From RGIG3009 sp045541495 (GTDB lineage Bacteria > Bacillota > Clostridia > Oscillospirales > Acutalibacteraceae): DNA of 64,000 bases. The notes under the pieces are model-generated. The model saw nothing but the letters and a program-made list of their open reading frames with translations. It had not been told where the DNA came from and did no database searches. Below, piece by piece: positions 26,787 to 35,327 of this stretch; position 1 is the first letter of the stretch; each line of letters opens with the position of its first letter. The DNA lies in NCBI GenBank assembly GCA_045541495.1, contig JAZQJE010000009.1, positions 6,666-70,665 on the forward strand. The letters are read 5' to 3'. Both the position numbers and the translations under genes were made by a program.

Positions 26787-28328
26787 ATGGAGAAACAACC
26801 GGCGGCCATCGAGTTGCGGAACATCACCAAAACGTTTGGTCATGTGGTGGCAAATAAGAATGTATCCCTTTCGGTGGAACGAGGGGAGATTTTGTCCATC
26901 CTGGGCGAAAACGGCAGCGGTAAGACCACGCTGATGAACATGATCTCCGGCATTTATTTTCCCGATGAAGGGCAGATCTTGATCGACGGGGAAGAAACGG
27001 TTATTGCTTCGCCCCGCGATGCTTTTGACTACAAGATCGGGATGATCCATCAGCACTTCAAATTGGTGGACGTGTTCACCGCTACGGAAAACATTGTACT
27101 GGGTTTGGAAGAAGAGGGTCGATACAACTTAAAAGAAGCGGAAACACGGGTACGCGCCATTTGCGATCAATACGGGTTTGAACTGGATCCCAAAAAGAAG
27201 ATTTATACCATGTCGGTATCTGAAAAACAAACAGTAGAGATCGTGAAAGTGCTGTATCGTGGTGCCGACATCCTCATTTTGGACGAGCCTACCGCGGTGC
27301 TTACCCCCATTGAAATCCGCAAACTGTTTGCGGTATTGCGTAAAATGAGGGAAGCGGGTAAAGCCATCGTCATTATCACCCATAAACTCAACGAAGTGAT
27401 GGAGATCTCCGATCGTGTATCCGTTCTGCGCAAAGGCGAATACATCGGTACGGTCAACACCGCCGAAACCAGTGAATCGGAACTCACCGAGATGATGGTG
27501 GGTAAGAAAATCGACCTAAACATCCATCGCAGTGAACCGAAAGATGTGACACGGCGGTTAGAAGTGCACCATATCAACTGTTCCAACCGTGAAGGCGTGA
27601 AAATGCTGGACGATGTGTCGTTCGTTGCCAATGCCGGTGAGATCTTGGGTGTTGCGGGCATTGCGGGTTCCGGTCAACGGGAACTGTTGGAAGCCATTGC
27701 CGGTCTGCAAAAATTAGACAGCGGCGCGGTATTGTATAACAATCCCCAAACGGGGAAAATGGATAACTTAGGCGCGAAAACACCGTTACAGATCCGTGAA
27801 CTGGGTGTGCGGTTATCCTTTGTTCCCGAAGACCGTTTGGGTATGGGCCTGGTCGGCAACATGGATATTGTGGATAACATGATGTTGCGCAGTTACAGCA
27901 AGGGGAAGAGCATGTTCTTGGAACGTAAAGCCCCCCGCGATCTGGCAGAGCATATCATTGATGAACTGGAAGTGGTGACGCCCAACGCCAACACGCCTGT
28001 GCGCCGCTTATCCGGCGGTAATGTGCAAAAAGTGTTGGTGGGTCGTGAGATCGCCGCCGCGCCAACGGTGCTGATGGCAGCATACCCTGTACGCGGCCTG
28101 GACATCAACTCTTCCTATACCATCTACAATCTATTGAATGAACAAAAAGAGAGAGGCGTGGCCGTTATTTTCGTAGGCGAAGACCTGGACGTGTTGTTGG
28201 CTTTGTGCGATCGCATTTTGGTGATCGGTTCGGGGCGGGTAACGGGTGTTGTTGATGCCAGAACCGCCACCAAAGAAGAGATCGGTCTGCTCATGACAAA
28301 AACCGACGGAGGTGACAACCATGGCTGA
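26787..28328 (+). CDS. ABC transporter ATP-binding protein, two ATPase domains (NupO/RbsA type)
   Basis: 513 residues from ATG 26787 with AAGGAGGT upstream. Domain 1 has Walker A GENGSGKTTLM near 39 and Walker B LILDEPTAVL. Domain 2 has a degenerate Walker A (GIAGSGQREL, no Lys), signature LSGGN, and MAAYPVRGLD at Walker B where active sites have a Glu. This asymmetry is normal for the sugar/nucleoside double-ATPase family. It drives the importer formed with the two permeases downstream; overlaps the first by 8 bases. Confidence 0.93.
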   Translation: MEKQPAAIELRNITKTFGHVVANKNVSLSVERGEILSILGENGSGKTTLMNMISGIYFPDEGQILIDGEETVIASPRDAFDYKIGMIHQHFKLVDVFTATENIVLGLEEEGRYNLKEAETRVRAICDQYGFELDPKKKIYTMSVSEKQTVEIVKVLYRGADILILDEPTAVLTPIEIRKLFAVLRKMREAGKAIVIITHKLNEVMEISDRVSVLRKGEYIGTVNTAETSESELTEMMVGKKIDLNIHRSEPKDVTRRLEVHHINCSNREGVKMLDDVSFVANAGEILGVAGIAGSGQRELLEAIAGLQKLDSGAVLYNNPQTGKMDNLGAKTPLQIRELGVRLSFVPEDRLGMGLVGNMDIVDNMMLRSYSKGKSMFLERKAPRDLAEHIIDELEVVTPNANTPVRRLSGGNVQKVLVGREIAAAPTVLMAAYPVRGLDINSSYTIYNLLNEQKERGVAVIFVGEDLDVLLALCDRILVIGSGRVTGVVDARTATKEEIGLLMTKTDGGDNHG

Positions 28329-29433
28329 TACCGTTGTGAAAAAGCATCATCGCGAGCCGTTGTTACACATCGCCAAACGGGATGATATGGTATGGTGGCA
28401 AGCGTGGCTCATTCGTATCGGAACGATTCTGTTGGCGTTTTTCCTGATCGGCCTGCTGTCTTGTGCGCTGACGGGCAGTTCGTTAGGCAATGTGTATGAA
28501 CTGATGTTCCGCGGCACGTTCGGACGGTTGTTCGAAGGGAAAACCAGTTTGTTGTGGCGATTTTTACAGCAAACGGCGATCTTGTTGGGATTGTCGCTGG
28601 CGGTGACCCCCGCATTTAAAATGAAATTTTGGAACTGCGGTGCCGAAGGCCAAGCCTTGATGGGCGGTTTGATCGCCATGGTGTGCATGATGCAACTGGG
28701 GAATCTGCCCAACGGCTTGCTCATTGCCATCATTGCCGTTGCCAGTATGGTGGTAAGCGCCATATGGGGTGTTCTTCCCGCTATCTTTAAAGCACAGTAC
28801 GGCACCAACGAAACCCTGTTTACCTTAATGATGAACTATGTTGCCACCCAGATCGTGGCCTATTATGTGTATCTGACAGGTAAGGGTTCCGGTATCATTC
28901 AGCCGGTGAGAACGGGTAACTTGCCGGTGATCGCCGGTCAGCAGTACTTGTTGAATATTCTGATCGTTGTTGTGCTGATGGTCCTCATGTTCGTGTATCT
29001 GAAATACAGCAAGCACGGATACGAGATTGCCGTGGTGGGCGAAAGCCAAAACACCGCCCGATATATCGGCATTAACGTGAAGAAAGTGATCTTACGCACT
29101 ATGGCCATCTCCGGCGCAATCTGCGGTATCGTGGGTATGTTGTTGGTATCGGGTACGGACCATTCCATCAATACCGATACGGTGGGCGGACAAGGCTTTA
29201 CTGCCATCATGATCTCGTGGCTCGGTCAGTTCAATCCCTTTATCATGGCGGGTATGTCGGCGTTGTTGGCGTTCTTAAATACCGGTGCGGGAAAAGTGGC
29301 GGACAGTTTCTTCTTAAACGGTTCCTATGCCGATATTGTCTCCGGTATTGTGATCTTGTTTGTGGTCGGTTGCGAATTCTTTATTCGGTATTCCGTGAGA
29401 ATTCGTCGCAATAAGAAGGAGGGAGAAGCATGA
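28321..29433 (+). CDS. ABC transporter permease (NupP-like, BPD_transp_2)
   Basis: 370 residues, about nine to ten membrane helices. Family motif NCGAEGQALMGGLIA near 100, and the later SGAICGIVGMLLVSGTDHS and GFTAIMISWLGQ typical of BMP-linked permeases. ATG 28321 has GGAGGT seven bases upstream. Forms a heterodimeric channel with the next gene. Confidence 0.92.
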   Translation: MADTVVKKHHREPLLHIAKRDDMVWWQAWLIRIGTILLAFFLIGLLSCALTGSSLGNVYELMFRGTFGRLFEGKTSLLWRFLQQTAILLGLSLAVTPAFKMKFWNCGAEGQALMGGLIAMVCMMQLGNLPNGLLIAIIAVASMVVSAIWGVLPAIFKAQYGTNETLFTLMMNYVATQIVAYYVYLTGKGSGIIQPVRTGNLPVIAGQQYLLNILIVVVLMVLMFVYLKYSKHGYEIAVVGESQNTARYIGINVKKVILRTMAISGAICGIVGMLLVSGTDHSINTDTVGGQGFTAIMISWLGQFNPFIMAGMSALLAFLNTGAGKVADSFFLNGSYADIVSGIVILFVVGCEFFIRYSVRIRRNKKEGEA

Positions 29434-30419
29434 TACAAGCGTTTATCAGCAGTTCCATTCCTCTGGGTGTGCCGTTGCTTTATGGCTCTACCGGCGAGAT
29501 CGTTACGGAAAAATCCGGTCACTTAAACCTCGGTATTCCGGGCATCATGTACGTGGGCGGTATCAGCGGCGTTATCGGCGCGTTCTTATATGAAAATGCC
29601 TGTGGCAATACTCTCGAAAACATGAATCCCTGGTTGGCGGTGTTGATTCCGCTGTTATCCTCGTTGATAGGCTCTGCTTTAATGGGTCTGATCTACAGTT
29701 TCTTAACGGTGACATTGCGGGCCAATCAGAACGTGACGGGTCTGGCATTGACCACCTTTGGTATCGGTATCGGCAACTTCTTTGGTGGTTCTCTTATCAA
29801 ACTGGTGGACAGCGATATGCCTTCCATTATTTTGACCAAGACCAGTAAATTCTTCCGTGCCAGTTTGCCTTTTGCGGATGATCTGGGATGGTTTGGGGAC
29901 ATTTTTCTGTCACACGATTTTCTGACCTATTTATCCATTGTTATTGCGTTGATCGTATCCTTTGTGCTGAACCGCACCCGTGTGGGATTGAATTTGCGGT
30001 CAGTGGGCGAAAACCCCGGCACGGCGGATGCGGCGGGTATTCCCGTAACGGCCTATAAGTATATTGCCACCTGTATCGGCAGTGCCATTGCAGGATTGGG
30101 CGGTTTACAGTATGTGATGGCGTATGCCAACGGCGTATGGTCCAACGACGCATTCGGTGACCGCGGTTGGATGGCCATTGCGCTGGTGATCTTTGCTCTG
30201 TGGAAACCCACCATGGCCATCTGTGGCTCGTTCTTGTTCGGCGCGCTATGCAATGCCAACAACTATATCCACGGTTTGGGAGATTCTACACAGGAATTGT
30301 TTAAGATGTTGCCGTATGTGGTGACATTGATCGTACTGATCATCACCAGTATGCGCAAAAAGCGCGAATATCAACCCCCCGAAAGTTTGGGCTTGCCCTA
30401 TTTCCGCGAAGAACGATAA
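29430..30419 (+). CDS. ABC transporter permease (NupQ-like, BPD_transp_2)
   Basis: 329 residues with about eight to nine membrane helices. It begins with the characteristic STPLLYGSTGEIVTEKSGHLNLGIPG-type segment (VPLLYGSTGEI, then NLGIPGIMYVGG), and has GENPGTADAAGI and GLGGLQYVMA. Start ATGA overlaps the preceding stop. Last gene of the nucleoside importer operon. Confidence 0.92.
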   Translation: MIQAFISSSIPLGVPLLYGSTGEIVTEKSGHLNLGIPGIMYVGGISGVIGAFLYENACGNTLENMNPWLAVLIPLLSSLIGSALMGLIYSFLTVTLRANQNVTGLALTTFGIGIGNFFGGSLIKLVDSDMPSIILTKTSKFFRASLPFADDLGWFGDIFLSHDFLTYLSIVIALIVSFVLNRTRVGLNLRSVGENPGTADAAGIPVTAYKYIATCIGSAIAGLGGLQYVMAYANGVWSNDAFGDRGWMAIALVIFALWKPTMAICGSFLFGALCNANNYIHGLGDSTQELFKMLPYVVTLIVLIITSMRKKREYQPPESLGLPYFREER

Positions 30420-30442
30420 GACAATGCCCGCCTTTGTCTGGG

Positions 30443-30471
30443 TTGACGAAGGCGAGCTCTTATCATATACT
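30443..30471 (+). promoter_or_regulatory. SigmaA promoter of the transglutaminase-like lipoprotein gene
   Basis: TTGACG (30443-30448), 17 bases, TATACT (30466-30471). The -35 lies in the right arm of an imperfect hairpin (CGCCTTTGTC/GACGAAGGCG, about 30429-30453) that may end the ABC operon. Confidence 0.75.
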
Positions 30472-30493
30472 AAAGAAAAAGGGAGGTATGGGT

Positions 30494-32029
30494 ATGCGTC
30501 GTGTCGCGGTGATCGCAACGGTTTTAGTCTTACTTGTCGGATCGTGCGGTTGCAAGCAGGAAACAACAAAAACTGACAACAACACCACCACTACGGCAAT
30601 AGGAATGATTTCCGGGCAAGAACGTGTGAGTACCACCGTGCAAGGGGACATCGCGAATCGGACAACTATCACGGCAACCAAAACCGAGGCACACGGTTCT
30701 ACGACAGTCACGACACATACAGTCACGGGGACTACCCGTTTATCGGGTATGGATCTGCCGTTGTCCGCCGGTAGCACAACAGCGGTGTCCGGAACGGATA
30801 ATGACGCGGTAAACCCAACCACAACAGAAGTGGCGGTGATAGGTACGACCGTCACAACGAAAGCCGCTCCTACCGTCGGTGAGGTGACCCGTGCTACCGT
30901 AACGACACCTCAACAGGCCATTACCACCGATGCTCGGCAAACGATTACCTCCGCCGTCCACCAATCGAATACGACAAAGAGCGTGTCGACGGCTTTGCCA
31001 ACAACCACTGCGTGGACAAAACCGATGGGTCCTACACCGCTGACAGCGTTGGACCCCGAAATGTATTACGGATATGTCTTATTGGGAAACGAGCGCAACG
31101 GTTCTCAATTACAAGCGGTTTACCGCCGTCTGGCAGCGGGTGTGGAAGCTATGGATACGGCCATTACAGTCAACGATGAGAGCGTACACATCAGCGGTGA
31201 AGACCTGAACAACGTTTGGAGTTATTATCGATTGGATTATCCGCAACATTTTTGGGTGGACAGCCGCTTTTCCTATGAGATTAAAGGCGATCAAATAACG
31301 GCCATGCCTTCCTATCGTATGGATAAAGAGGAACGGGACAGTCGGCGTGCCGATATGGAAAAAACGGTAATGGAAATTTTATCCGAGGTATCGGGCAGTT
31401 GGTCGGAATATGAGCGGGAGTTGGCTATTCACGATGCCTTGTGCGAACGGCTGACCTATCGCGAAAACGGTCCCGCTTCTCACAATGCCGACGGTGCGTT
31501 GGTAGATGGAGAAGCCGTTTGTGAAGGGTATGCGGAATCTTTCCAATATCTGCTATACCGTGCGGGCATTCAGTGTTTGGGTGTGATAGGTACCTCTCAC
31601 AACGAAGACCATAAATGGAATGTGGTACGCCTTGATGGTAGTTATTATCATGTGGATATCACTTGGGATGATCCTGTTGGCGTGAAGCCAACCGTTTCTC
31701 ATGGATATCTTAATATCAGTGAGGCCTTGTTGAAACGCGATCACCGTGTCGATCAAGAAGGCGGATATCCCCTTCCCGCTTGTCAAGTGACCACCTACAA
31801 TTATTTTAAACAGAACGGCGGATGGCTCACCGACTTTTCCGTGGACGAGGTGGCCGCCCATCTTCGCCACAACAGCGGGAAGGCCGAGTTTTATCTTGTG
31901 GAGAAAACGGCAGAGCAGTTTGTAGATTGGTTTGACGAAAATGCGTACGTCATCAAGGAAAAAGCAGGAGCAGAATCGGGATACAGTCTGTCGATCGGCG
32001 AATTTACCGTGACAGTGGATATGACATAA
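30494..32029 (+). CDS. Transglutaminase-like lipoprotein with Thr-rich stalk
   Basis: 511 residues. Lipoprotein signal peptide (LLVGSC), then about 150 residues of Thr/Ser/Val-rich stalk, then a structured region with a transglutaminase core: GEAVCEGYAESF, HKWNVV and HVDITWDD, giving a complete triad C343/H373/D388. This surface-anchored protein probably acts as a cysteine protease or transamidase on cell-wall or extracellular peptides; the substrate is unknown. ATG 30494 is used since the ATG at 30488 is only one base from GGGAGG. Own promoter and terminator. Confidence 0.85.
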   Translation: MRRVAVIATVLVLLVGSCGCKQETTKTDNNTTTTAIGMISGQERVSTTVQGDIANRTTITATKTEAHGSTTVTTHTVTGTTRLSGMDLPLSAGSTTAVSGTDNDAVNPTTTEVAVIGTTVTTKAAPTVGEVTRATVTTPQQAITTDARQTITSAVHQSNTTKSVSTALPTTTAWTKPMGPTPLTALDPEMYYGYVLLGNERNGSQLQAVYRRLAAGVEAMDTAITVNDESVHISGEDLNNVWSYYRLDYPQHFWVDSRFSYEIKGDQITAMPSYRMDKEERDSRRADMEKTVMEILSEVSGSWSEYERELAIHDALCERLTYRENGPASHNADGALVDGEAVCEGYAESFQYLLYRAGIQCLGVIGTSHNEDHKWNVVRLDGSYYHVDITWDDPVGVKPTVSHGYLNISEALLKRDHRVDQEGGYPLPACQVTTYNYFKQNGGWLTDFSVDEVAAHLRHNSGKAEFYLVEKTAEQFVDWFDENAYVIKEKAGAESGYSLSIGEFTVTVDMT

Positions 32030-32030
32030 A

Positions 32031-32070
32031 AAGAAGCCGTGTGTTAAAGTGAACACACGGCTTCTCTTTT
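32031..32070. terminator. Bidirectional terminator between convergent genes
   Basis: 14-bp stem AGAAGCCGTGTGTT/AACACACGGCTTCT with AAAGTG loop, A run on the left and CTTTT on the right, serving both the + lipoprotein gene and the - membrane protein gene. Confidence 0.9.
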
Positions 32071-32080
32071 GTATGTACGA

Positions 32081-33022
32081 TTATTCTGCCGGCGAGGGTT
32101 CGGGCAACAACGGCTCTTCCGACACAGCAATGGGTTTTGCGAATTTGCGGTACAGTAAAATGTATCCGACGATCAATGCCACCGCCAATACGCCGCAGAT
32201 GATCGCGGTAACGGTGAGATTGCGGCTGAAGACCGAGATAACGGGTTCTACAAAGGTGGCGATCGACGGATCCGATTCTGCCACGAGAGTGAGGATCGTA
32301 CTGTTGCCCATGGTGATGGACAATGCGGTGGTCAGCAACGCCGCAACGGCGGCATCCACTCCTAACCACAACATACCGCCGAAACGAGGAAAACGGCAAG
32401 CGTAGATCAAGATCGCCAACAGGATGATGGACAGAATGGCGATGGTGGTGATCATGGGATTCAGAATTTGACGAATGACGGTGAACGGATCGTTTTCGGA
32501 TTCTTCGGGCAGTGTGGGAAGCGGAAGTGATTCCACGATCACATCGGCGTGTGTATCCACCAACGTTTTGAGTTCCTTCGCGATAGTTTCCTCTGGAACA
32601 TCCTCAGGCATGTAGGGTTTGACGGATTCTACGATCGCATCGATCTCTTCATTGGCAAGGGATTTCAGCGCTTCGGTGGTGAATTGCCGCTCACCTGCGG
32701 TTTCCCCTTTTAAAACCACGTCCAAAACATCCTGCGCGTATAGGCCGAAGGCCTTAGAAACGGTGTCGGACGCAATCAATTTCTCGATGGCCTCTGTACT
32801 GACGCCTTCGATGGGGATGATTTCTTGCAGATCTTCGGCAGGGGGAAGAATAGCTTCCAGATCAATATTTTGTACGGCCGACGAAACGGTATCGGCGATG
32901 ATTTCCGGCTTGGCAAAGGATGTGAGACCGCAATATAGGGAGAAAACAGAAACCAACATGATCAGGACAATGCTGAACAGGGTTGCCGCAATACAACCTA
33001 AAACATTAAGAAAAGTTTTCAT
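32081..33022 (-). CDS. Hypothetical membrane protein, four helices with large extracytoplasmic loop
   Basis: 313 residues, not recognised. One N-terminal helix (about 8-32), a roughly 155-residue acidic, helical loop rich in Glu/Asp and Pro (LPPAEDLQEIIP, MPEDVPEETIAKEL), then three helices (about 190-212, 217-240 and 268-292) and a short acidic tail. The loop should face outside and has no Cys. Start supported by an AGGAGG just upstream on the minus strand and a promoter TTGCCT-17-TATAGT. No functional context. Confidence 0.72.
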   Translation of the reverse strand: MKTFLNVLGCIAATLFSIVLIMLVSVFSLYCGLTSFAKPEIIADTVSSAVQNIDLEAILPPAEDLQEIIPIEGVSTEAIEKLIASDTVSKAFGLYAQDVLDVVLKGETAGERQFTTEALKSLANEEIDAIVESVKPYMPEDVPEETIAKELKTLVDTHADVIVESLPLPTLPEESENDPFTVIRQILNPMITTIAILSIILLAILIYACRFPRFGGMLWLGVDAAVAALLTTALSITMGNSTILTLVAESDPSIATFVEPVISVFSRNLTVTAIICGVLAVALIVGYILLYRKFAKPIAVSEEPLLPEPSPAE

Positions 33023-33051
33023 AGATACGCCTCCTCAAAGACTGTACATAA

Positions 33052-33080
33052 ACTATACCATTGTATGCCAAAAAAGGCAA
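33052..33080 (-). promoter_or_regulatory. Promoter of the minus-strand membrane protein gene
   Basis: On the minus strand TTGCCT (33080-33075), 17 bases, TATAGT (33057-33052). Confidence 0.65.
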
Positions 33081-33097
33081 GGCAAAAGCTAAAAGAA

Positions 33098-33129
33098 AAC
33101 AGGTGTCGGCTATCAGCCGGCACCTGTTT
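33098..33129 (-). terminator. Terminator of the NlpC/P60-like gene
   Basis: 15-bp stem (AAACAGGTGCCGGCT on the minus strand against AGCCGACACCTGTTT, one G-U pair), followed in minus orientation by TCTTTT. Confidence 0.8.
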
Positions 33130-33135
33130 CACGTT

Positions 33136-33759
33136 TTATTGTGCGGGACGGCGGGCTGCTACAAAGCGGGGTCCCCAATAGGAATTGTCGAGTTTTTGCG
33201 ATTTTGTGGGAGAATCGGGGTTGTTACAAGAAACAAACTGTTCGTCGCCGATATAGATACCGCAAAAATCAGGATTGCCGCCGATCTCATTGGCAAACAC
33301 CAGAATGTCGCCTACCTGCAATTCATCGGGGGGAACATCTTCACCGTACAACGCCATAGCGGATGCTTGACGAGGAACGGTATAGCCGTTTTGCTTGTAG
33401 CAATAGACCACAAAACTGGGATTGTCGAACCCATCGGGCCCGTTACCGCCTGTTTTATACGGCGTACCGATCAGGGAAATGGCCAATTCGGCGATGGCTT
33501 TTCCGCTTTCGGAGCCGACCTCTTCACTGTCGCCGATAGACGGTTTTGTGGCGGTGGTGCCGGTCGTATCGGTATCCCCAGTATCAAACAGATCGGTAGT
33601 CGTGGTGGCGATCGTCGTAGTGGTGGTTGTGGTGGGGACGGCGATATCGCCGGGTGCCTTGGTAATAAGAGTGGGGGAGAGATCTTCTTCACAAGCACAC
33701 AAAACGATGGTAAGGAGTAGACAAAGACAGACCAACATAGACAAGGAGCGGTTTTTCAT
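33136..33759 (-). CDS. NlpC/P60-like lipoprotein lacking catalytic residues
   Basis: 207 residues. Lipoprotein signal (VLCAC, C23), a Thr-rich linker (43-72) and a C-terminal domain that keeps the NlpC/P60 scaffold: LIGTPYKTGGNGPDGFD, VPRQAS, LQVGDILVF and GIYIGDEQFV. The catalytic DCSG is DNPS and the HVGIYIG histidine is Phe, so the Cys and His of the dyad are both gone. It is probably a binding rather than hydrolytic wall protein. Start at 33759 follows GAGGTGAT on the minus strand. Confidence 0.78.
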   Translation of the reverse strand: MKNRSLSMLVCLCLLLTIVLCACEEDLSPTLITKAPGDIAVPTTTTTTTIATTTTDLFDTGDTDTTGTTATKPSIGDSEEVGSESGKAIAELAISLIGTPYKTGGNGPDGFDNPSFVVYCYKQNGYTVPRQASAMALYGEDVPPDELQVGDILVFANEIGGNPDFCGIYIGDEQFVSCNNPDSPTKSQKLDNSYWGPRFVAARRPAQ

Positions 33760-33783
33760 CGTAACATCACCTCTATACAACTA

Positions 33784-33812
33784 AGTTTAAAGGAAAATTC
33801 TTTAAAAAGCAA
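33784..33812 (-). promoter_or_regulatory. Promoter of the NlpC/P60-like gene
   Basis: Minus strand TTGCTT (33812-33807), 17 bases, TAAACT (33789-33784). Confidence 0.6.
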
Positions 33813-33831
33813 TAAAAAGATGGGGAAATAC

Positions 33832-33860
33832 TGTTCATTTTTAAAAAAATATGATACACT
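33832..33860 (+). promoter_or_regulatory. Probable promoter of the DUF1015 gene
   Basis: TGTTCA (33832-33837), 17 bases, TACACT (33855-33860), 33 bases before the ATG, in an A/T-rich divergent intergenic region. Confidence 0.5.
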
Positions 33861-33892
33861 GTTATCATTACCTATATAAGGAGAGATCATCT

Positions 33893-35200
33893 ATGGCCGA
33901 ACTTCGTCCTTTCCGTGCCCTTCGCTTCACCGAACAGGCCGGCGCCGTTGAAGAGGTGGTGTGTCCACCTTACGACATTATTTCCGAGGAACAGCGGCAA
34001 GCGTATCTGCGTCGCAATCCTCACAACATCATCCGCCTGGAATTACCGCGAGAGGGACAGGACCCTTATGCGCAAGCGGGAAACGTGTTGCGTCAGTGGC
34101 TCGCCGAGGGGGTATTGGCACAGGATGAACAAGCGGCGTTTTATATCTATGAGATCGAATATGATCTGGATGGTATGAGTGATATCAGCGGTATGTACGG
34201 CGGCACGCACAGTGTATACGGCCTGATTGCGCAGGTACGGTTGGAAGAATTTGAAAAAGGGATCGTATTGCCCCATGAATGGACATTGTCCAAGGCAAAA
34301 GAGGACCGACTCAACTTGATGAAAGCGACGGGTTGTAATTTCAGCGATGTGTACTGCTTGTACGACGATGACGGCAGTGAAAGCGAAACAAACGATCTGT
34401 TGGCGTTGGCCATGCGGGAACAACCTACCACCGTTTTAACCGATGAAGCGGGACTGACGCATCGTTTATGGGCGTTGACGGACGAAGGATTGATCCGCGC
34501 GATCCAGCAACGGTTTGCAGATATGAAACTGTATATTGCCGACGGTCATCATCGCTATGAAACGGCCATTAACTATCGCAACTGGTTACGGGAGAAAGGC
34601 GTACCCATGGGTGATGCGGAGTATATCATGATGATGGTGGTGGAAATGAGCCATCCGGGATTGACGGTATTTCCCACCCACCGTTTACTGCGTGATCTGC
34701 CGAATTTCTCGTCCGAAGCGATGTTGGCCGCTTGCAACACCTATTTTCATGTAGAAAAGGGGTTGCCGCTGTTTGCTTTAGACGAACGATTGGAGCAAGC
34801 GTATTTGGACGGACAAAAAGCCTTTGGTTTCTATACGGGCGGCGATACCGCCGCGGTATTGACCTTAAAAGAGTTGTCGGTGATGGATGCGGTTCTTCCC
34901 CATCTGTCCACGGCTTCCCGTCAATTGGATGTGACGGTGTTGCATACGTTGGTATTGGAACAGGTGTTGGGCATTGATAAGGAGAATATGGCCCAGCAGA
35001 TCAACCTCACCTACACCCGCAGTCGTACCGAGGCGCTGGACGCTGTGGAAAGCGGCGCGGCACAAGCGGCGTTCTTGCTGAATCCCACCCGTGTATCGGA
35101 AATTCGCGATGTGGCCGCTGCAGGAGAGAAAATGCCGCAAAAATCCACCTATTTTTATCCCAAACTGATCACCGGTTTGACGGTCAATAAACTGTTATAA
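33893..35200 (+). CDS. DUF1015 family protein
   Basis: 435 residues. DUF1015 hallmarks are present: the N-terminal PFRALRF, VVCPPYDIIS near 25, LYIADGHHRYETA near 220 and the C-terminal GEKMPQKSTYFYPKL. The conserved HHR and acidic residues suggest an enzyme; members are often near amino-acid or sulfur genes and some have been linked to DhiA/SerK-like free serine kinase activity, which is not assigned here. AAGGAGAG precedes ATG 33893. Confidence 0.85.
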   Translation: MAELRPFRALRFTEQAGAVEEVVCPPYDIISEEQRQAYLRRNPHNIIRLELPREGQDPYAQAGNVLRQWLAEGVLAQDEQAAFYIYEIEYDLDGMSDISGMYGGTHSVYGLIAQVRLEEFEKGIVLPHEWTLSKAKEDRLNLMKATGCNFSDVYCLYDDDGSESETNDLLALAMREQPTTVLTDEAGLTHRLWALTDEGLIRAIQQRFADMKLYIADGHHRYETAINYRNWLREKGVPMGDAEYIMMMVVEMSHPGLTVFPTHRLLRDLPNFSSEAMLAACNTYFHVEKGLPLFALDERLEQAYLDGQKAFGFYTGGDTAAVLTLKELSVMDAVLPHLSTASRQLDVTVLHTLVLEQVLGIDKENMAQQINLTYTRSRTEALDAVESGAAQAAFLLNPTRVSEIRDVAAAGEKMPQKSTYFYPKLITGLTVNKLL

Positions 35201-35242
35201 ATGACACGAGGGTGCGTTATCACGTGCCCCGCTTCAGGAAGA

Positions 35243-35270
35243 TTTAACATATATTTAACTTTCCTTTAAC
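35243..35270 (+). promoter_or_regulatory. Pho box: three TTTAAC direct repeats with 11-bp period
   Basis: TTTAAC at 35243-35248, 35254-35259 and 35265-35270, exactly 11 bases apart, ending 12 bases before a TATAAT (35283-35288) that has no proper -35. This is the arrangement of PhoP-activated promoters in Bacillota (TTAACA-type repeats on one helix face). The downstream gene is a phosphate cotransporter. Confidence 0.75.
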
Positions 35271-35282
35271 AAAAGGGTACGG

Positions 35283-35288
35283 TATAAT
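35283..35288 (+). promoter_or_regulatory. -10 element of the Na/Pi cotransporter gene
   Basis: TATAAT at 35283-35288; the expected -35 position (about 35260-35265) is occupied by the Pho repeats, consistent with an activator-dependent promoter. Confidence 0.75.
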
Positions 35289-35327
35289 AAAAGAAAACTT
35301 CGCTTGGCGAAGAGGGGATGTGCAATC

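Noticed and set aside
27940..28120. Broken second ATPase domain in the ABC ATP-binding protein
   Set aside because: The missing Walker A Lys and altered Walker B of the second domain are normal in this double-ATPase family.
30567..31020. Tandem-repeat or CRISPR-like array in the ACA/ACC-rich stretch
   Set aside because: The repetition is low-complexity Thr codons of a lipoprotein stalk, with no regular unit or spacers.
33061..33720. 219-codon + strand frame opposite the NlpC/P60-like gene
   Set aside because: The minus-strand frame has a signal peptide, Thr linker and NlpC/P60 scaffold; the + frame has none and runs through the terminator hairpin.
35208..35232. Terminator hairpin after the DUF1015 gene
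   Set aside because: The GGGTGCG/CGTGCCC stem needs two wobble pairs and has no T run.
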